A DNA stretch of 64,000 nucleotides from Periplaneta americana (lineage: Eukaryota; Arthropoda; Insecta; Blattodea; Blattidae): positions 106,676,821-106,740,820 of the forward strand of contig NC_091123.1 of assembly GCF_040183065.1 (NCBI RefSeq), read 5' to 3'. Of the stretch, positions 31,333 through 44,003 are shown one piece after another; the stretch's first letter is position 1, and every line of letters begins with the position of its first letter. The notes beneath the pieces were generated by a model. The model did no database searches, was not told the DNA's origin, and saw nothing but the letters and a program-made list of their open reading frames with translations. A program made the position numbers and the translations under genes.

Positions 31333-31870
31333 GGTTGAGAAATTTTTGTCATACAGTCTGCTTTCAAAAAAGCTGAAACTTTGAATTTATAAAATAGTTA
31401 TACTGTATTACCATTTTTTCTGTATGGTTGTGAAACTTGGACTCTTACTTTGTGAGAGGAACAGAGGTTAAAGGTGTTTGAGAATAAGGTACTTAGGAAA
31501 ATATTAGAGGCTAAGAGTGATGAAGTTGCAGGAGAATGGAGAAAGTTACACAATGCAGAACTGCACACATTGTATTCTTCACCTGACATAATTAGGAACA
31601 TTAAATCCAGACGTTTAAGATGGGTAGGGCATGTAGCACGTATGGTTGAATCCAGAAATGCATATAGAGTGTCAGTTGGTAGGCTGGGGGGGGGGGGGGG
31701 AAAGACCTTTGGGGAGGCCAAGACGTAGATGGGAGGATAATATTAAAATGGATTTGAGGGCAGTAGGATATGATGGTAAAGACTGGATTAATCTTGCTTA
31801 GGATAGGGACCGATGTGGGGTTTATGTAAGAACGGCAATGAACCTCCAGGTTCCTTAAAAGCCATAAGTA
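31332..31870 (+). mobile_element. LINE 3' fragment, RTE-like family (copy 3)
   Basis: The same C-terminal segment as copies 1 and 2, here on the plus strand. It has FENKVLRKILEAKSDEV, NIKSRRLRWVGHVARM and, after a break, WINLA. A run of about 16 G at 31685-31700 shifts the frame where other copies read GRPEGIRPLGRPRR. It is a dead copy. Confidence 0.85.
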
Positions 31871-32279
31871 AGTAATAGGCCTATGTTGAATTATTTTTCA
31901 AAATAATTTAATTGCTACTACTGAAGTCTCTTTGCTCGACATGTGAAATATCATATCAGGGTCAGTTTGTCCCTTTTCCTAGTTTCCACAGAAGATTTTT
32001 AATAAAATATTGTTTATTGAATCTGAAAATGTTATATTAGCCAACCGAGGTTAAGAATGATGCAGGAGTCTTTATTCGTTTAATCTCCTCTTACCCTTGT
32101 GCAGATATTTCTTTTTTACAAAACCAGAGTCACAACATGGCTATTTTGAATTGGAAAGTTTCTGAAATAGTTTGTATTGTATGGGAATGTCAACGTTATC
32201 AATCTAATTTCCTCTAAATTAGTGTATCTTTGTATGTTAAAACTCAAGGAAGTAGTGAAGTATAAAGAGTAACAGCCAC
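31871..32279. other. No gene seen
   Basis: Intronic sequence without recognised motif. Confidence 0.5.
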
Positions 32280-33110
32280 AGCTCCATTGTAGCAATAGTG
32301 TTCAGAGCAGTACAGTGTTGATCGAAATATTGTGAAGCACTGTTCTATCATCTGTTTCTTTAAGGAATGTAAGTGTGTGCATCTGTTAGCAAAAAAGTGG
32401 TAATGTGCTCAGAAGCAAAGAATGTTAAATTATAATATGTTTTCAATTATTTTAAATATGACAATGAGTATAAAAACGTGAACTGGATTGTGAGTGAAAG
32501 TGCACAGGGCTCTCTGGTGACACCTACCAAAAAAGACAGTGAAGGATTGCGTTCTAATAGCAGGAAAGTGAAGTATGATGACTTATCAGAAGTTGTGTAT
32601 GACGAAAAGTTCACAAATTTTATTTTAGAAATTAGGTTCCAACTCTAAATTAAATTTTGAGTGCTATTAACCAAGATCCTGCTCTTCCAAATTTTAAGAG
32701 GAATACGCTTTATGTGTTAAATAAAATAGGTTTTGAATGTGCAAAAAGGAAAAACAGAGCCATAATGATAAAGACAGCGAACTTAGTGATGTTGCATCAT
32801 GACTATCTGGTCACAATAAAGAAATATAGAAGTGTAAGCAGACCCATGTTGTATGCTGATGAATTGTGGGTTAACACTGGAACTACCGTCAAGAAAGCAT
32901 GACAAGATACGACAGTGAAAACGGCAAGTTTTCTTGGCAGGACTGAAGCCATCTACATCTCATGATCCACATTTCACTTTGGTTTTTACACTGGAAATGA
33001 AAATGGCTTCCTCCCCAATCCACAGCTTGTATTTCTTTGTAAAAATAATACAGCTGATGCACACGAAATAACTACTGTAAAGATAATTTGCACATGTAAT
33101 GTGTTAGCGC
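32280..33110 (+). pseudogene. Tc1/mariner-type (DDE) transposase relic
   Basis: Reading with frame breaks: VKYDDLSEVVYDEKFTNFIL near 32565-32630, then 32657-32902 with ALPNFKRNTLYVLNKIGFE and RPMLYADELWVNTGTT, then NENGFLPNPQLVFLCK and DAHEITTVK near 32995-33080. The ADELWVNTG stretch corresponds to the catalytic DETWVN-type Asp of an IS630/Tc1-related transposase known from many insects. It is followed by the family's QDGFIPN/GDYH-like region. Stops break it, and TIRs were not found. Confidence 0.6.
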
Positions 33111-33148
33111 ACAGTTCAACAGATGACTACTTGTCTCCTTTAGATAAA

Positions 33149-33969
33149 TGCCTGGTTTCTTCAACTTTTGTTAAAATGCACCTAACATAGCATTAATTAA
33201 CTGTAAGTTAAAAGTATGAATTGCTGTTAAAAATATTGCGTTTCTTCAACTTCACATTTTAACATTCTGTTTGTTAACTCTCTGTTAGGACCAGAGATTC
33301 TAGAGTTTAACCATAACCTATAACCAAGTATAGGCCTAGGCTCAATTCTGTTTTCTGAACTCTGACAATTGCGATTCTCACTTGTTTCCGTTGTTTGATT
33401 CAGAGAAGATAGAAGTCTTTCTATTCTCTCAGGTTTGATTTCTGATTCTTTCCTCATCTGTATCACAATAGCGTGGAGCGGCGTATTGGTATTGCTGTTA
33501 TGAAATGGAAAATGCTGGAACAAAAAGAAATCGTGGGACTAATTTCTCTTCAATTGAAAGAAATTTTCTGCTGGAAATTATTTCGCAGTATAAACCAATT
33601 AATCAGAATAAACGGATTTAAGTTGAAAGCCAAAAGTGAGGGTTGGCAGAAAATAGCCTATACCTTTGTATGAACTTCTGTTCTATCAAATCACTGAAAT
33701 CATCCCCTCTGTTCATGTATTCATGGATATCATTTTCTAAATAATCCAACTTATAGAAGTTCAGCATCTAACACACCAGACATATTGGATACTTCTATGC
33801 TAACAGAGTGTTAAATGATTTAACTGCATGAAATTGGGCTGTTAAATTAACATAGGTTTTAACAGCCTGTTAGTACTAACAGTAGTTGAAGAAATGCTTC
33901 AACTGTTAAGTTTACAGTTAAAATGGAATAACACAGTTATAATTTAACAAAGGTTGAAGAAACAGGGCC
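33149..33969 (+). mobile_element. PIF/Harbinger-like non-autonomous element
   Basis: The ends TGCCTGGTTTCTTCAACTTT (left) and, inverted, GGCCCTGTTTCTTCAACCTT (right) match over about 25 bases. AAA flanks each side (33146-33148 and 33970-33972), a 3-bp duplication as in PIF/Harbinger. Inner inverted repeats rich in GTTAAA extend the arms. The interior encodes a relic Myb/SANT-like DNA-binding protein. Confidence 0.75.
33500..33680 (+). pseudogene. Myb/SANT-like DNA-binding protein relic of Harbinger
   Basis: One frame reads KRNRGTNFSSIERNFLLEII followed by SQYKPINQNKR, and after a frame change EGWQKIAYTFV. The order F-S..E...LLE.I..Y....E.K...(K..AWQ.I...F) is that of the Myb/SANT-like protein companion of Harbinger transposases. 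The overlapping frame (33473-33673) is open but is the wrong frame for most of it. Confidence 0.6.
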
Positions 33970-33972
33970 AAA

Positions 33973-34662
33973 GACTCTTTAAGATTTAAACTTCCTAACA
34001 TTGTGAACCATGCTTTTCAACTGTAATGTACATCACACCTACCCAAATATAGTACCATTTTTAGCTTATAGTGCATATAAATCTGGGCTCCGTCTACAAT
34101 ACACAATTGAAAAATGCCGTCTCAGGAACTTACTAGCAATAAGCATTTGGTGGAGTTGAAAAGGTCAAAAGGGATTTCCTTTTGCAACTCGAAAACTTCA
34201 AATGGGTGAAATCGTGTGACATCTTGTGATGCGTGTGCGAAGTGTAGACTCTTACCCAAGGTTAGTAGAATAGAGGCCAGATGTTGCATAATATATACAT
34301 AGCTAAGTGTTACCTATCAAAATAGTCGTACAAATTGAAATGTTAAACTCGATTGAAAATACAAACTCGGAAAGTTGATTGGTGAAAAATCTGTGGCTAA
34401 AAAGAGAGGTGGAGTTAATTGTCAAGCAAATTCCTGAATAATGTTAATTTGTGTAGAATTGTCATATCTTTCCACATAAATACAGACACAGTAATTCTGT
34501 ATTACATTTATGTAAGTCTCATTGTTATGTCAATGAACTGAAGTTATCTTCACATTGGGGAACAAGGCTTTGCTTTTTAGGAGAGGATTGGTAGCATTTT
34601 TCTTATCATTCCATTATTTCATCATTATTGCCATACTCTACAGTCTCATTGTCTTTGAATGT
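33973..34662. other. No gene seen
   Basis: Intronic sequence between the Harbinger-like and mariner elements. Confidence 0.5.
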
Positions 34663-34664
34663 AC

Positions 34665-35826
34665 GAGGTACATGTGGGGAAGCCACAAAGTGATAGTCGG
34701 GAGATGAAGGTCAAAGCTTTTGCTAGCGGCAGGTATGCCAGTCAGTCCGTTTCTATGAGTGCATTTAGGTATAGTAAACATTTCTTTGAGTGACGGAACA
34801 GTGTGTAGTCATTCAATTTTTTGTGCACGAGGTGAAAGCTGCATTAATATTCATATGAACTTGTCTTGGTGTGTGGGGGATAATGCTATGAATTATAGCA
34901 ATGTGAATAGATGGATGGAAAAGTTTAAAAAGGGGAGCGTGTCCATCAGTGATCTGCCACAAGCAGGGGGACCATCTTCCTCCTGCACTGATGAGAACAG
35001 GAAACATATTAAAAACTCATTCTGGATGACCGCCATGACTGTTGAGGAAATTTGCGTTTGTACAGACTTAACCAATGGAACAGTGATGAGAATCATTAAA
35101 AAGAACTTGAAAATGGTGAAAGTGAGTGTCAAAGATGCTGGATGATGAAAAAAAAGAAAACACTGAAGAGATGTTGACAAGACACCACTCAGATCCATAT
35201 TTTCTTGACAAGGTGATCACTATGGATGAGACATGGATCCCTCTGTTCAATCCGATCCAGAAACTTACCACCTCCCAAAAAATTCAAAATTGATGCCTCA
35301 GCTGAGAAAATCCTCTACTCGTCTTTTGGGACTAGAAAGGGATTATTCTCTCCCAAAGGGCATGACAATCATTGGTGAACATTACAAAGACATCCTGAAG
35401 ATCAAACTCTTTCCTGCAATTGCAGAAAAACAACCTGAATTGGTGGGAAATTTCATTTTGCATCAAGACAACGCCCCCTCCCCCTCCTCCACAGGGCACT
35501 GTTGTCACAGAATTTCTCCTTGAGCATGGTATTACGACACAGAGACACCTGACCTTGCTCCCAGTGATTTCTGGTTGTTTTACATGCTGAACTTGGTCTT
35601 TGTGGGAGGTAATTTTCATCGAGAGCAAGAATGAGTTCTGCAGTTTACCAGTATCTAAAACAGCTACCTAAAGAATACTACAAAACATGTTATGAAAAGT
35701 GGTTTGAATGCTGGTAACTGTGCTTAGACAAAGGAGGAGACTATGTAGAGAAGTGTGTATCAGACATCTGTGTGCAAATAAATTTTGATATTTTTTTTGT
35801 ATCCATTACTTTTGGAGTGCACCTCG
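34665..35826 (+). mobile_element. mariner element (irritans/mellifera-like ends)
   Basis: CGAGGTACAT at the left and, inverted, CGAGGTGCAC at the right are the terminal repeats, flanked by TA (34663-34664, 35827-35828). The 1.16-kb length is close to a full mariner, with a damaged transposase inside. Confidence 0.85.
34759..35800 (+). pseudogene. mariner transposase, multiply broken
   Basis: The N-terminal part reads NRWMEKFKKGSVSISDLPQA, then GGPSSS and MTVEEICVCTDLTNGTVMRI, a typical mariner paired HTH. The catalytic region survives as LTR-SLWMRHGSL-like and NFILHQDNAPS (second Asp in HQDNA), and PDLAPSDFWLF near 35550 corresponds to the D-D-34-D third Asp motif (DLAPSDF). Frameshifts at about 35140, 35220 and 35500 and a stop at 35522 inactivate it. 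Confidence 0.85.
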
Positions 35827-35942
35827 TAGTCATGAGACAATTTTGCTGCAGCTATCACCACCACAGCCACAACTAACTACCACTACTCTTAAGTGCACTT
35901 AGATACAACCTTAGCAATGGTGATAGCAGGGCCTTACCTGCC

Positions 35943-36250
35943 ACTGCACAGTGGGTCAGAATTAAAATACAGCGGGACAAAATTAATAACCTCTCTTGTA
36001 TCTAACATATTTTTTTTAAACTTCATACAATAGTTACAGGTAATGTACTGTTTTTTTTGTGTACAAAGTCTGATTACATTTATACAAGAGGAATTATTCC
36101 TTTACGAGGGGTGCATTAGTACAAAATTAATAACTTCTTTTGTATCCAACAGATTTTTTATGAAACGTTGAACAGAATTTACAGATAAAATATATTTTTG
36201 TGTACAAACTTTGATTACGATTGTATAAGAGAAACTACCCTTTTATAGGG
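35943..36250 (+). repeat. Tandem duplication next to a CACAGTGGGTCAGAAT end
   Basis: A transposon-like end CACAGTGGGTCAGAAT (related to the 22209 TIR) at about 35947 is followed by two imperfect copies of a ~137-base unit. Each begins ACAAAATTAATAAC and contains TGTGTACAAA and GATTAC, and the copies span about 35976-36110 and 36112-36250. No opposite end was found. Confidence 0.6.
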
Positions 36251-36571
36251 GGTGTATTTAAACAAAATAATTTGTCTGCTATCTATAGGCAGAAGAAATT
36301 GATGGGTTTGGCGAACCCCTACTTCACTACCTCCTACACTCAGAACCTGCTTGGTGTATGGTCCTGTCCCAAACAACTTTCTCCTCCATTCACACGTCTT
36401 GTACTATAGGAAAACTTAAAAAATAAATCAAATAATAACATGATTTCTAGTAATTACAAATAGGGGCTTCATTATTTACTCAGTATTACTGTATTTACTC
36501 AGCTATAGGACCGCCCCCCTTTTTTTTCTCTACTTTTTACTTTCGAATTTGGGAGAGGGTCCTATAGGTGT
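36251..36571. other. No gene seen
   Basis: Intronic sequence without motif. Confidence 0.5.
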
Positions 36572-36810
36572 GGTTCACACCTCTGGAGTAACAGCGCATC
36601 TGGCAGCGAAACCAGGTGGCCGGAGTTTCAATCCCGGTTGGGGCAAGTTACTTGATTGAGGTTTTTTACAGGGTTTTCCCTCAACCCAGTATGAGCAAAT
36701 GTTGGGTAACTATTGGTGCTGGACCTGGGACTCATTTCACTGGCATTATCACCTTCATTTCATTCAGATGCTAAATAACCTGAGATGTTGATACAGCGTT
36801 GCAAAATAAA
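36572..36810 (+). repeat. tRNA-derived SINE (Gln/Arg-like head), copy 2
   Basis: Head CACCTCTGGAGTAACAGC, anticodon-arm-like CTGGCAGCGAAACCAGG and a B-box-like GTTTCAATCCC, then GGTTTTCCCTCAACCCAGTA and a tail TTGCAAAATAAATTACG. Same family as 8989-9233 and 57712-57955. Confidence 0.85.
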
Positions 36811-37812
36811 TTACGAACTTCATAAAATCAATTGATTTGGGAAAGGAGAAAGGTTAAAAAATAAGCTATTTTATTTTGATGCATTGCAAACTCGACAGCA
36901 TCTAATTTAAAAGAGGCCGTAAAACTCATCCTGCGATTACTGGTACTTATTTTTAAGTTTTCACAGTACGCATCTAAGATAGGTAAGATAAAGACTTGAT
37001 GCATGAAGAAAGGCAAGTGAGTGGGTGGAAGGGGAGAAACAAGTTTAGAACCAGGAAGGCATAGGTTTTACCATTATTGCTGTGCTTTCGCATGTCACAG
37101 AAGTTAAAGACGGGCAATTTTTGCTAGATGTAGGTTGATGGTGTTAAGGAATTCATCAATTTCCAAAAATGTTGTATTTTGACTCTCAAGAATTAAGAGG
37201 AATACTATAGACTAGGGGGAGTCCTATAGTCAAGTAAATATTGCATCATTTATAACCTTTCGCAAGTTAGCCATTTCACAAATGTAATAAATTGTAATGT
37301 AAACTTAATATAAATAAAATATTTAGCATTACACACAAATACTTTATATTTGTATTTTCAGAATAGAGCTGAAATAGTAAATATTAAATAATGTTTATAT
37401 ACTTGTCAATTTTGTGAATCATGATAAAATTAAATGTTAAAGTATAAAAAATTAATATATTTTTACTGTGTGTGGAATATGTATATTATTATAACATGAA
37501 CGAGTTTCGTAATCTAAAAGATTGAGCTCTTTTTTTTAATCCTGCTGCTTTGTGACAGGGGTAATGTGTCTGGCTAATGTGCTGGAGACCTGAATTGCAT
37601 TCGGATATTATGTTTGTGAATGTGTAGAGTTCATGCATCTTTTTGTTTTCACGAGTCCTGAACAATAGTTTCAAAATTGAGTGTGTACAGTCTTTCTTAG
37701 GTAATGCTGCAAAGAATTGATGAAAAACAACATATAGGATGACTTCAAGAGATGGCTTGATCATTGGAGGTGCAACTTATTTGAGAGAAATGCTAAGATT
37801 ATTATTGTTGTG

Positions 37813-37852
<40 letters not shown>

Positions 37853-38129
37853 TTCAATATAAAAATCCTTTTTTATTAATCCACTGGCAGCTACTGGGTG
37901 TTCACCTAAATACCTCCATCTATGAGTGATATGCCAGGGAGTTGTAGTTTTTGCCACTGAATTCATTGCCCTCGGTGCACCATGAGAGACTAATTGCATA
38001 GCACTGCATGATGAATGGTGGAATACGAGAAGGGAAAACTGGAGTAACCTGCAAAATCTACTTACGTACGTCAAAATTCGAAACTAGATTACCATCGTGA
38101 ACCTAAAGTTTAAATTGTAGGAATTTAAA
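36811..38129. other. No gene seen; ATT microsatellite
   Basis: An (ATT)n run lies at about 37815-37850. ORFs of 60-90 codons here have no recognisable motif. Confidence 0.55.
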
Positions 38130-38340
38130 TGTTAAAAACAGTGAAGCATGGACTCTCAAAAAGTCTAACACCAAGAGAATTGCAGTGTGCAAAATGCGTT
38201 TTACGGGATGAACAGTGGGATCACAAAATTTAAGAAGAGAAATGAGGAAATTTTGTAAGTTTTAGAGACTGTATTGGACTACATTGCAAGCTACCAAAAT
38301 AACTGGAGAGCTCATGGTGATAACATGTCTAATACACAAT
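38130..38340 (+). pseudogene. LINE C-terminal relic (second family)
   Basis: Reading with stops gives WTLKKSNTKRIAVCKMRF, then TVGSQNLRREMRKF. This is the pattern (ETWTLK..D..RI...EMRF) found after the RT domain of non-LTR elements different from the family at 31332. Short and broken. Confidence 0.5.
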
Positions 38341-38590
38341 ATTTATTGGTTATCTTGAAATACTATCCTAGTGGCTCAGTGGCTTCCTCAGAAGATGTAT
38401 AGAAAATACTAAACTTAACAGGCTGTATGGTCTAGCACTTGAGGAGGAGAAGGGTGGTGGTGATGGTGATGATGATGAAATAGAGCTGAAATTTTGTAAA
38501 GATATAATTGCATATGTACTTACAAGATGTGTAAAACTTGGTTAATTCTATCAGAAATACTCTTCAACAAAAGTAAATAAAATGTTTCAG

Positions 38591-38733
38591 TGGCTAATAA
38601 TCAACTCCGTGGCCAGTCAGATCTGGAAAAAGCCCAGGTGATCCAGTGGCTAGGATTTGCTGACAGTGAGATTCTTCCAGCTTCTTGTGCCTGGGTCTTT
38701 CCTTGCCTTGGAATTATGCAACACAATAAACAG
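38591..38733 (+). CDS. eEF1G: Elongation factor 1-gamma, exon 4 (GST-C start)
   Basis: 143 bases encoding (V)ANNQLRGQSDLEKAQVIQW, then LGFADSEILPASCAWVFPCL and GIMQHNKQ. This is the linker to the alpha-helical GST C-terminal subdomain. The VxQWxxFADSEIxP pattern and the GIMxxNKQ end match eEF1-gamma. Acceptor gtttcag lies before 38591 and donor gttagt after 38733. Phase joins TAT-TAT-G / TG without gap. Confidence 0.96.
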
Positions 38734-39832
38734 GTTAGTTATACAAGAAAACTACTGTAAGTACTGTGTATGTAAAGCAGCTCATATGATGTTACTACTT
38801 TCTGACACCTCAAATGAAAATAAACAGTGATTTAATTTTTATCAAGTTCTGATGAGCTGACTTGAGAAGTAAATTACATAGGCAGAAAATGATATGTGTT
38901 TAGAGTAAAAGCTTACTTTTAGTACTCTTATATTGAAATCTGTTTAAAAGTTACGTGTGGCTTTTATATCTCAAGCTGTCTTTACTTAGTTTTATGAAAT
39001 ATGAAAAAGACAATGAAGGTGAAGGCTGATGGTCGCACATAGCTACAATAACAATGGAAATCTAGCTTGTGGATACAATTCTGAACACAAAATAAAAAGA
39101 ATATACTTAGAATCAAGTATTGCTTCATATTAATAAACTTATCAAATTAAATCACAGTGTAATTGTGGGAATAAACTAGTACTCACTTCATAAAACTAAT
39201 TACTGTGCAACAGCGACCAAGGAACTTAGAGCTGTATTGAAAGGAACTTAAAGCTGAATTAAAAGCTAGATATTTCAAATCAAAAACCAGGAATACTGAA
39301 GAAGATCCCTTACAAAGAAAAAATAAGTAACAAAAGAGTCCTGTAGGCCTCTGCTATTAAATGTTTGTAGTAAATGGTTTTAATCTCTCGAAGAGAAGTA
39401 AATATTTTTTAAAGTGATTATACTTTCAGTTTAAATTAAATTCTAGCATTAACATCTGATTTAACAAGTAAGTTAAAAAATCTGTTCGCCAACTTTACTT
39501 GTCCCCTTTAAGGGAGAATTCTTCACACCTGCTCAAATCTAAAGTGTACCGGTAATTAAAAGATGTCCAAGAAAGAAGTCTTCCAGACGTGACAGTTTAG
39601 CCTTTATTAAAACTTTACAAGGAACACATTAGTACAGTTACAGGTCGCGCCAGGGATTTTGGCAGATGGATTTTCTTACTGTGATCTGGAGAGCGAGTTC
39701 TTTCCCCGCTGCAAGATCAGTTGTTATCTTTGTCGCAGTGGAATGGGTAGGACATAAGAGTAAACATGCACGCCTGAGCATTTGTGCACTCTGGACAGTC
39801 ACCTCCAAAAACTAAACAAATAATACAGTAGT
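38734..39832. other. No gene seen (eEF1G intron 4 start)
   Basis: AT-rich, with a more balanced stretch around 39640-39800 in which no protein or RNA motif was recognised. Confidence 0.55.
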
Positions 39833-40245
39833 CTATATGTGTCTTTGGTATTCCCAAGAAACTTGTTCGATTAATTAAAATGTGTCTCAATGAAACTTAC
39901 AGCAGAGTCCGTATAGGCCAGTTTCTATCTGATGCTTTTCCAATTCACTGCGGGCTAAAGCAAGGAGATGCACTATCACCTTTACTTTTTAACTTCGCTC
40001 TAGAAAATGCTTTAAGGAAAGTTCAGGATAACAGAGAGGGTTTGGAATTGAACGGGTTACATCAGCTGCTTGTCTATGCGGATGACGTAAATATGTTAGG
40101 AAAAACTCCACAAACGATTAGGGAAAACACGGAAATTTTACTTGAAGCAAATAAAGCGATAGGTTTGGTAGTAAATCCCAAAGAGACAAAGTATATGATT
40201 ATATCTCGTGACCAGAATATTGTACGAAACGGAAATATAATCTGT
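39833..40245 (+). pseudogene. LINE palm-domain fragment, RTE-like family (copy 4)
   Basis: An open plus-strand frame (from 39880) reads [52 protein letters not shown] and [15 protein letters not shown], ending where the LINE similarity stops. The catalytic YADD is intact here, whereas it is damaged in copy 1. Both ends of the element are missing, so this is an internal fragment. Confidence 0.88.
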
Positions 40246-41516
40246 TATATATATGGAAATATATGTATATGGAAATATGTTAATCCTTAGTCAATAGATA
40301 AGACTGAGTTTTACGAAATACGAACATTAAGGGATGGAAAATGGGAGGCAGTAATGATCAAAATAATTATACCGATTTATTTTTTTTTTTAACCAGCAGA
40401 CGTGCAGCCTTTAAATTTAAAACAAAGATTCACTCATAAAATTGGGTTAGATTATTCATCTCATCTCTCAGAATTGTTTCTGAAATGTATAAGGAAAGTA
40501 AAAAAATTCAATTTCATGAAGGCTACTGCCTTGAAATAAGTTCAGCTTTTTTACTCCCGAGCAGAGACGAGAGAGAAAGAAGTCGACGATTTTAAAAATT
40601 CACTAAACTATATTTAACTAGAGACGTAAAATTTAAAATGAAGGTTACTCTCTACAATATTGGTTAAGCATTCTTAGATTTTTTAAATACCATATCCTAA
40701 GGTACTGATGAAAAGGCAGAAGGGAGTGAGAAATCTCATGTCATCCGATCTCGATGAAAGTCGATATCTGGGGATCTTTGCGATCACAGAATACGAATAA
40801 GGTATTATTTAGTCCGACTTTGTCCCTAAAGTGGTGGAGTGGGACAAAAATGGGTGAAAAATTAAATTAGATATCTTAGGGGTTTTCGAGACGAAAATTA
40901 CGAATAATACAATTTGTGCGAATTCAATATGGCAGTTTCAGTACTATGAATTATATTTTAAAAAATTAAACATCGGAGATCGCACAGGTAACACATGTAC
41001 AGTATTTAAGGGGGTATGTAACACCTTTTGATAGTAGGCCTATACATTTAGTAAAATCCAAAGTGTAATTTCTACATATTCTGAATGAATGTTGTGCTGG
41101 AATTGAGTATAGTCATCAGCCAATACCTCTACATTAATAAATAACTTTTTAGAATCCATAAAGTACAGTATGTATTGTGAATGGTAATTATGTTTTTCAA
41201 TTGGTGCAATTTGTGCAGGGAAAATTGGTTTCTCCGATATTTTGTATGATTTCGAATATTTTAAAATGCTTTCTTCTCTGTTCTATTCACAATGTGCGTG
41301 TGAAGAAATTATTGCCCTTGTAATATCCATTACAATCCTATTTATTATACTCTTATATAAATCTAACTTCCGCAGCATGCAATTTTACCCAATTAACCAA
41401 ATTATATTTTGATTATTAAGAATCGTAATTTTATTAACTTGAATTGTCGTATCACCAGTAGAAGATCCCTAGATTATTACTGGACAAATCTTGCATATCG
41501 ATCTGGTAAGGGTAGG

Positions 41517-41555
<39 letters not shown>

Positions 41556-41904
41556 AATGCAATGCTTTTTGCTTTTAATTAAGAATTAATTTAATTTAGA
41601 AAATGTAGGAGACGTATTGTAAAATCATTGCGAACGGAAGTCATTTACATTTATTAAAGGTATTCTTTGAGTAAGACTGTACCGTGATGTGTGTCATAAT
41701 AAGGATAATTGATATGAGCTCCTGTTATGAAAATATGAATGACTCAGAATGTTATCGCATCTCATTCTCGCAGCTTACACAAACAATACTGGCTCGCCTA
41801 CTGGAAATGTCATCGAGGTCATCTGCCAAAATCGGTGCCTCAGACTATAACACATATATAATGCAATCCTTAACTTATTTTCCATAAAAGTGGATACATG
41901 TTAT
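40246..41904. other. No gene seen; (TA)n microsatellite
   Basis: A (TA)n run lies at 41519-41551. The rest is AT-rich intron without motif. Confidence 0.6.
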
Positions 41905-43163
41905 TGTGACTGATTCCAAAAACTGGTAAAATTAAAAGTGACCCTAAGAGCTATAGACCAATCACTTCGACTCTCTTTTCCGAAATATTTCAGCATTTGC
42001 TATTGACAACTGTTAAGATCAGTAGACGAAAATATATTGCCTGCTGTGTGGTTTGAATTTCAATTACATCATTCATGCTTGCAACAACGTTATTACAAAG
42101 CAGATGCCCTTGATACTTAAAAGAAAAATTTCTTTTGTTTCTTCCTTGCTAGAGAAAAATCTTTTGAGAAAGTTTCACTTTCTCTTAAATATGGAACAAT
42201 GCAATCAATTATATCATTCCCTCAGGCGTTCCTCAAGGCAGTGTGTGAGGGCCTTTATATAATTATTTTTTATATTGCTTTTTCCCCCAGTGTATGATCA
42301 GTACACTAGCTGATTTTGCTGATGACATTGTAATGCTCAGCAAAGGTACTGTTGAAATGGCATCTAGGTAGGGTTACCAGATGTCTGGAAAATTCTGGAC
42401 TGCCCTGCATTTTAACCTTGTGCCGAGTGTCCAGGAGGACTTTCTGAAAAATTTTGAATGTCCTACATTTTGAGAAACAAACATTCATTAGTTTTAAAAT
42501 GGATTAGTGACTCGGGAAAGAACGGAATTAGCCACAACTCAACCACAGCAACATACTTATAATCAAAGATTATAGTCATTCAATAGTCTTTGCTTCATAG
42601 CAGTGGACAGAAGATGTTGCAGCAGTGCAATGGCCCTCTGAATTGTGCTGGAGTGGACAGCAATACAAACACTGCAATGGTTCATGCTTTTTGGCCATTG
42701 CAGGGTGCTGAAGCACGAAACTTATGAGTAGTGGTTGATTTGTAACACATGCACCAAGATGCTGAAAAGAAAATATAAATTCACTGTTGCTTTAGCGAAG
42801 AAGTATATATGTGTTTACAGCAGAGATAAATGAACATAAAGCACAGTGCCTTATTTGTCCTGTGATCCTATTACAAAGCCTATAAAATAATTTTTATTAA
42901 TAGAGCCACATAGACTATTGTATTACTACGATTTATTGAAATATTCATAACGAGATTTTTTATAATTAAATCTGACATGTTATTATTTTAACACGAGACT
43001 AAATTTTAAAAACTTCAGTTATGCAGACATTCATGATTATATTTCAAAGAAGCCTGATGTTTTACATACCAGTAATATTAGTTTTGAAAGAAGAATAATT
43101 GGTAAAGTTCATTGATAGTTATTATTCTTTGAGTGTTTCAATATTTTAAGATATAATGATGTA

Positions 43164-44003
43164 ATGGCTCCAGCAGAAAGTACTGACATTTCAAATTGGT
43201 GTAATGTAATTGATTTTAAATTTTACTACGTCCACCAGTTTTCAAGCTCGAAAGGAATTGGTTTAGAGTCAATCGCACAGTCAAGAATGGAACATTGGAC
43301 GATTCAGAAGTATGTTGTTTGTGTCAGTCTGTTTTCACAGAATAACTCTATTGCAGAAATGTAACAAAGATTTCATTACCAATTCCAATGCCGTAATGCC
43401 ATAGTGCAGTGGGTCACTAAGTGGTGTTTAACAGGTACAGTACGAGATGAGTATCGTGTTCCTTACTGGCGTAACTTCAGAATGCTCACCAATTTTGTCG
43501 TTCCTGAAATGCGCCGTTTAAGAATTCGGAATATGTGATTCCAACAAGTGGAGCAATGTCCCATACTTCCTGGATTTCCATTAATGTTCTACACGATATG
43601 TTTCCAGGAGAATAATCTCTCGATTTATAGACTTATCATGGCCTCCAAGATCTCCTGACCTTACTGTTCCTGATTTTTATCTATGGGGCACTCTGAAGAA
43701 CAGAGTGTATTTGACTCTACCAGCTACAACAGAAATTCTAAAAAGAAGAATTCGAGAAGAGATCACCGCTGTGTCCCAGGAAGAACTATGGAATTCCATG
43801 AATTGTGTATTTTTCAGGGTAAGAGAATGTCTCAATTGTAATGAAGCTATTTGAAGGATATTGTTTACAAAAAATAAGTTAGTCTGTTCCGATGCAATTC
43901 TCCCAGACTTTGTCGTTATTTATATGTTTCTTTGTGTAATGTTGTGCTAATATTTTATTATTTATTAAGATTTAAAATTTGTCATACTTTCTGCTGGACC
44001 CTG
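43164..44003 (+). mobile_element. mariner-like element nested inside
   Basis: ATGGCTCCAGCAGAAAGTAC at the left and, inverted, CAGGGTCCAGCAGAAAGTAT at the right form the TIRs, with TA flanks (43162-43163, 44004-44005). The 840-bp element is internally deleted. Confidence 0.75.
43240..43855 (+). pseudogene. mariner-like transposase relic (DUF4817/WPPRSPDL type)
   Basis: The N-terminal part has VCVSLFSQNNSIAEM then QRFHYQFQCRNA and IVQWVTKWCLTGTV, matching the Q-R-x-F-R...F helix-turn-helix start of this family. The C-terminal part reads LSWPPRSPDLTVPDFYLWGT then LKNRVYLTLPATTEILKRRI. The catalytic Asp of PDLT..DF is kept. A stop at 43362 and a missing centre inactivate it. Same family as 10592-12926. 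Confidence 0.8.

Noticed and set aside
36221..36409. 62-codon ORF near the 137-base tandem repeat
   Set aside because: It has no motif and begins inside the repeat.
38460..38480. GATGGTGATGATGATGAA as an acidic coding tract
   Set aside because: Simple-sequence repeat just upstream of exon 4, with no open frame joining it.
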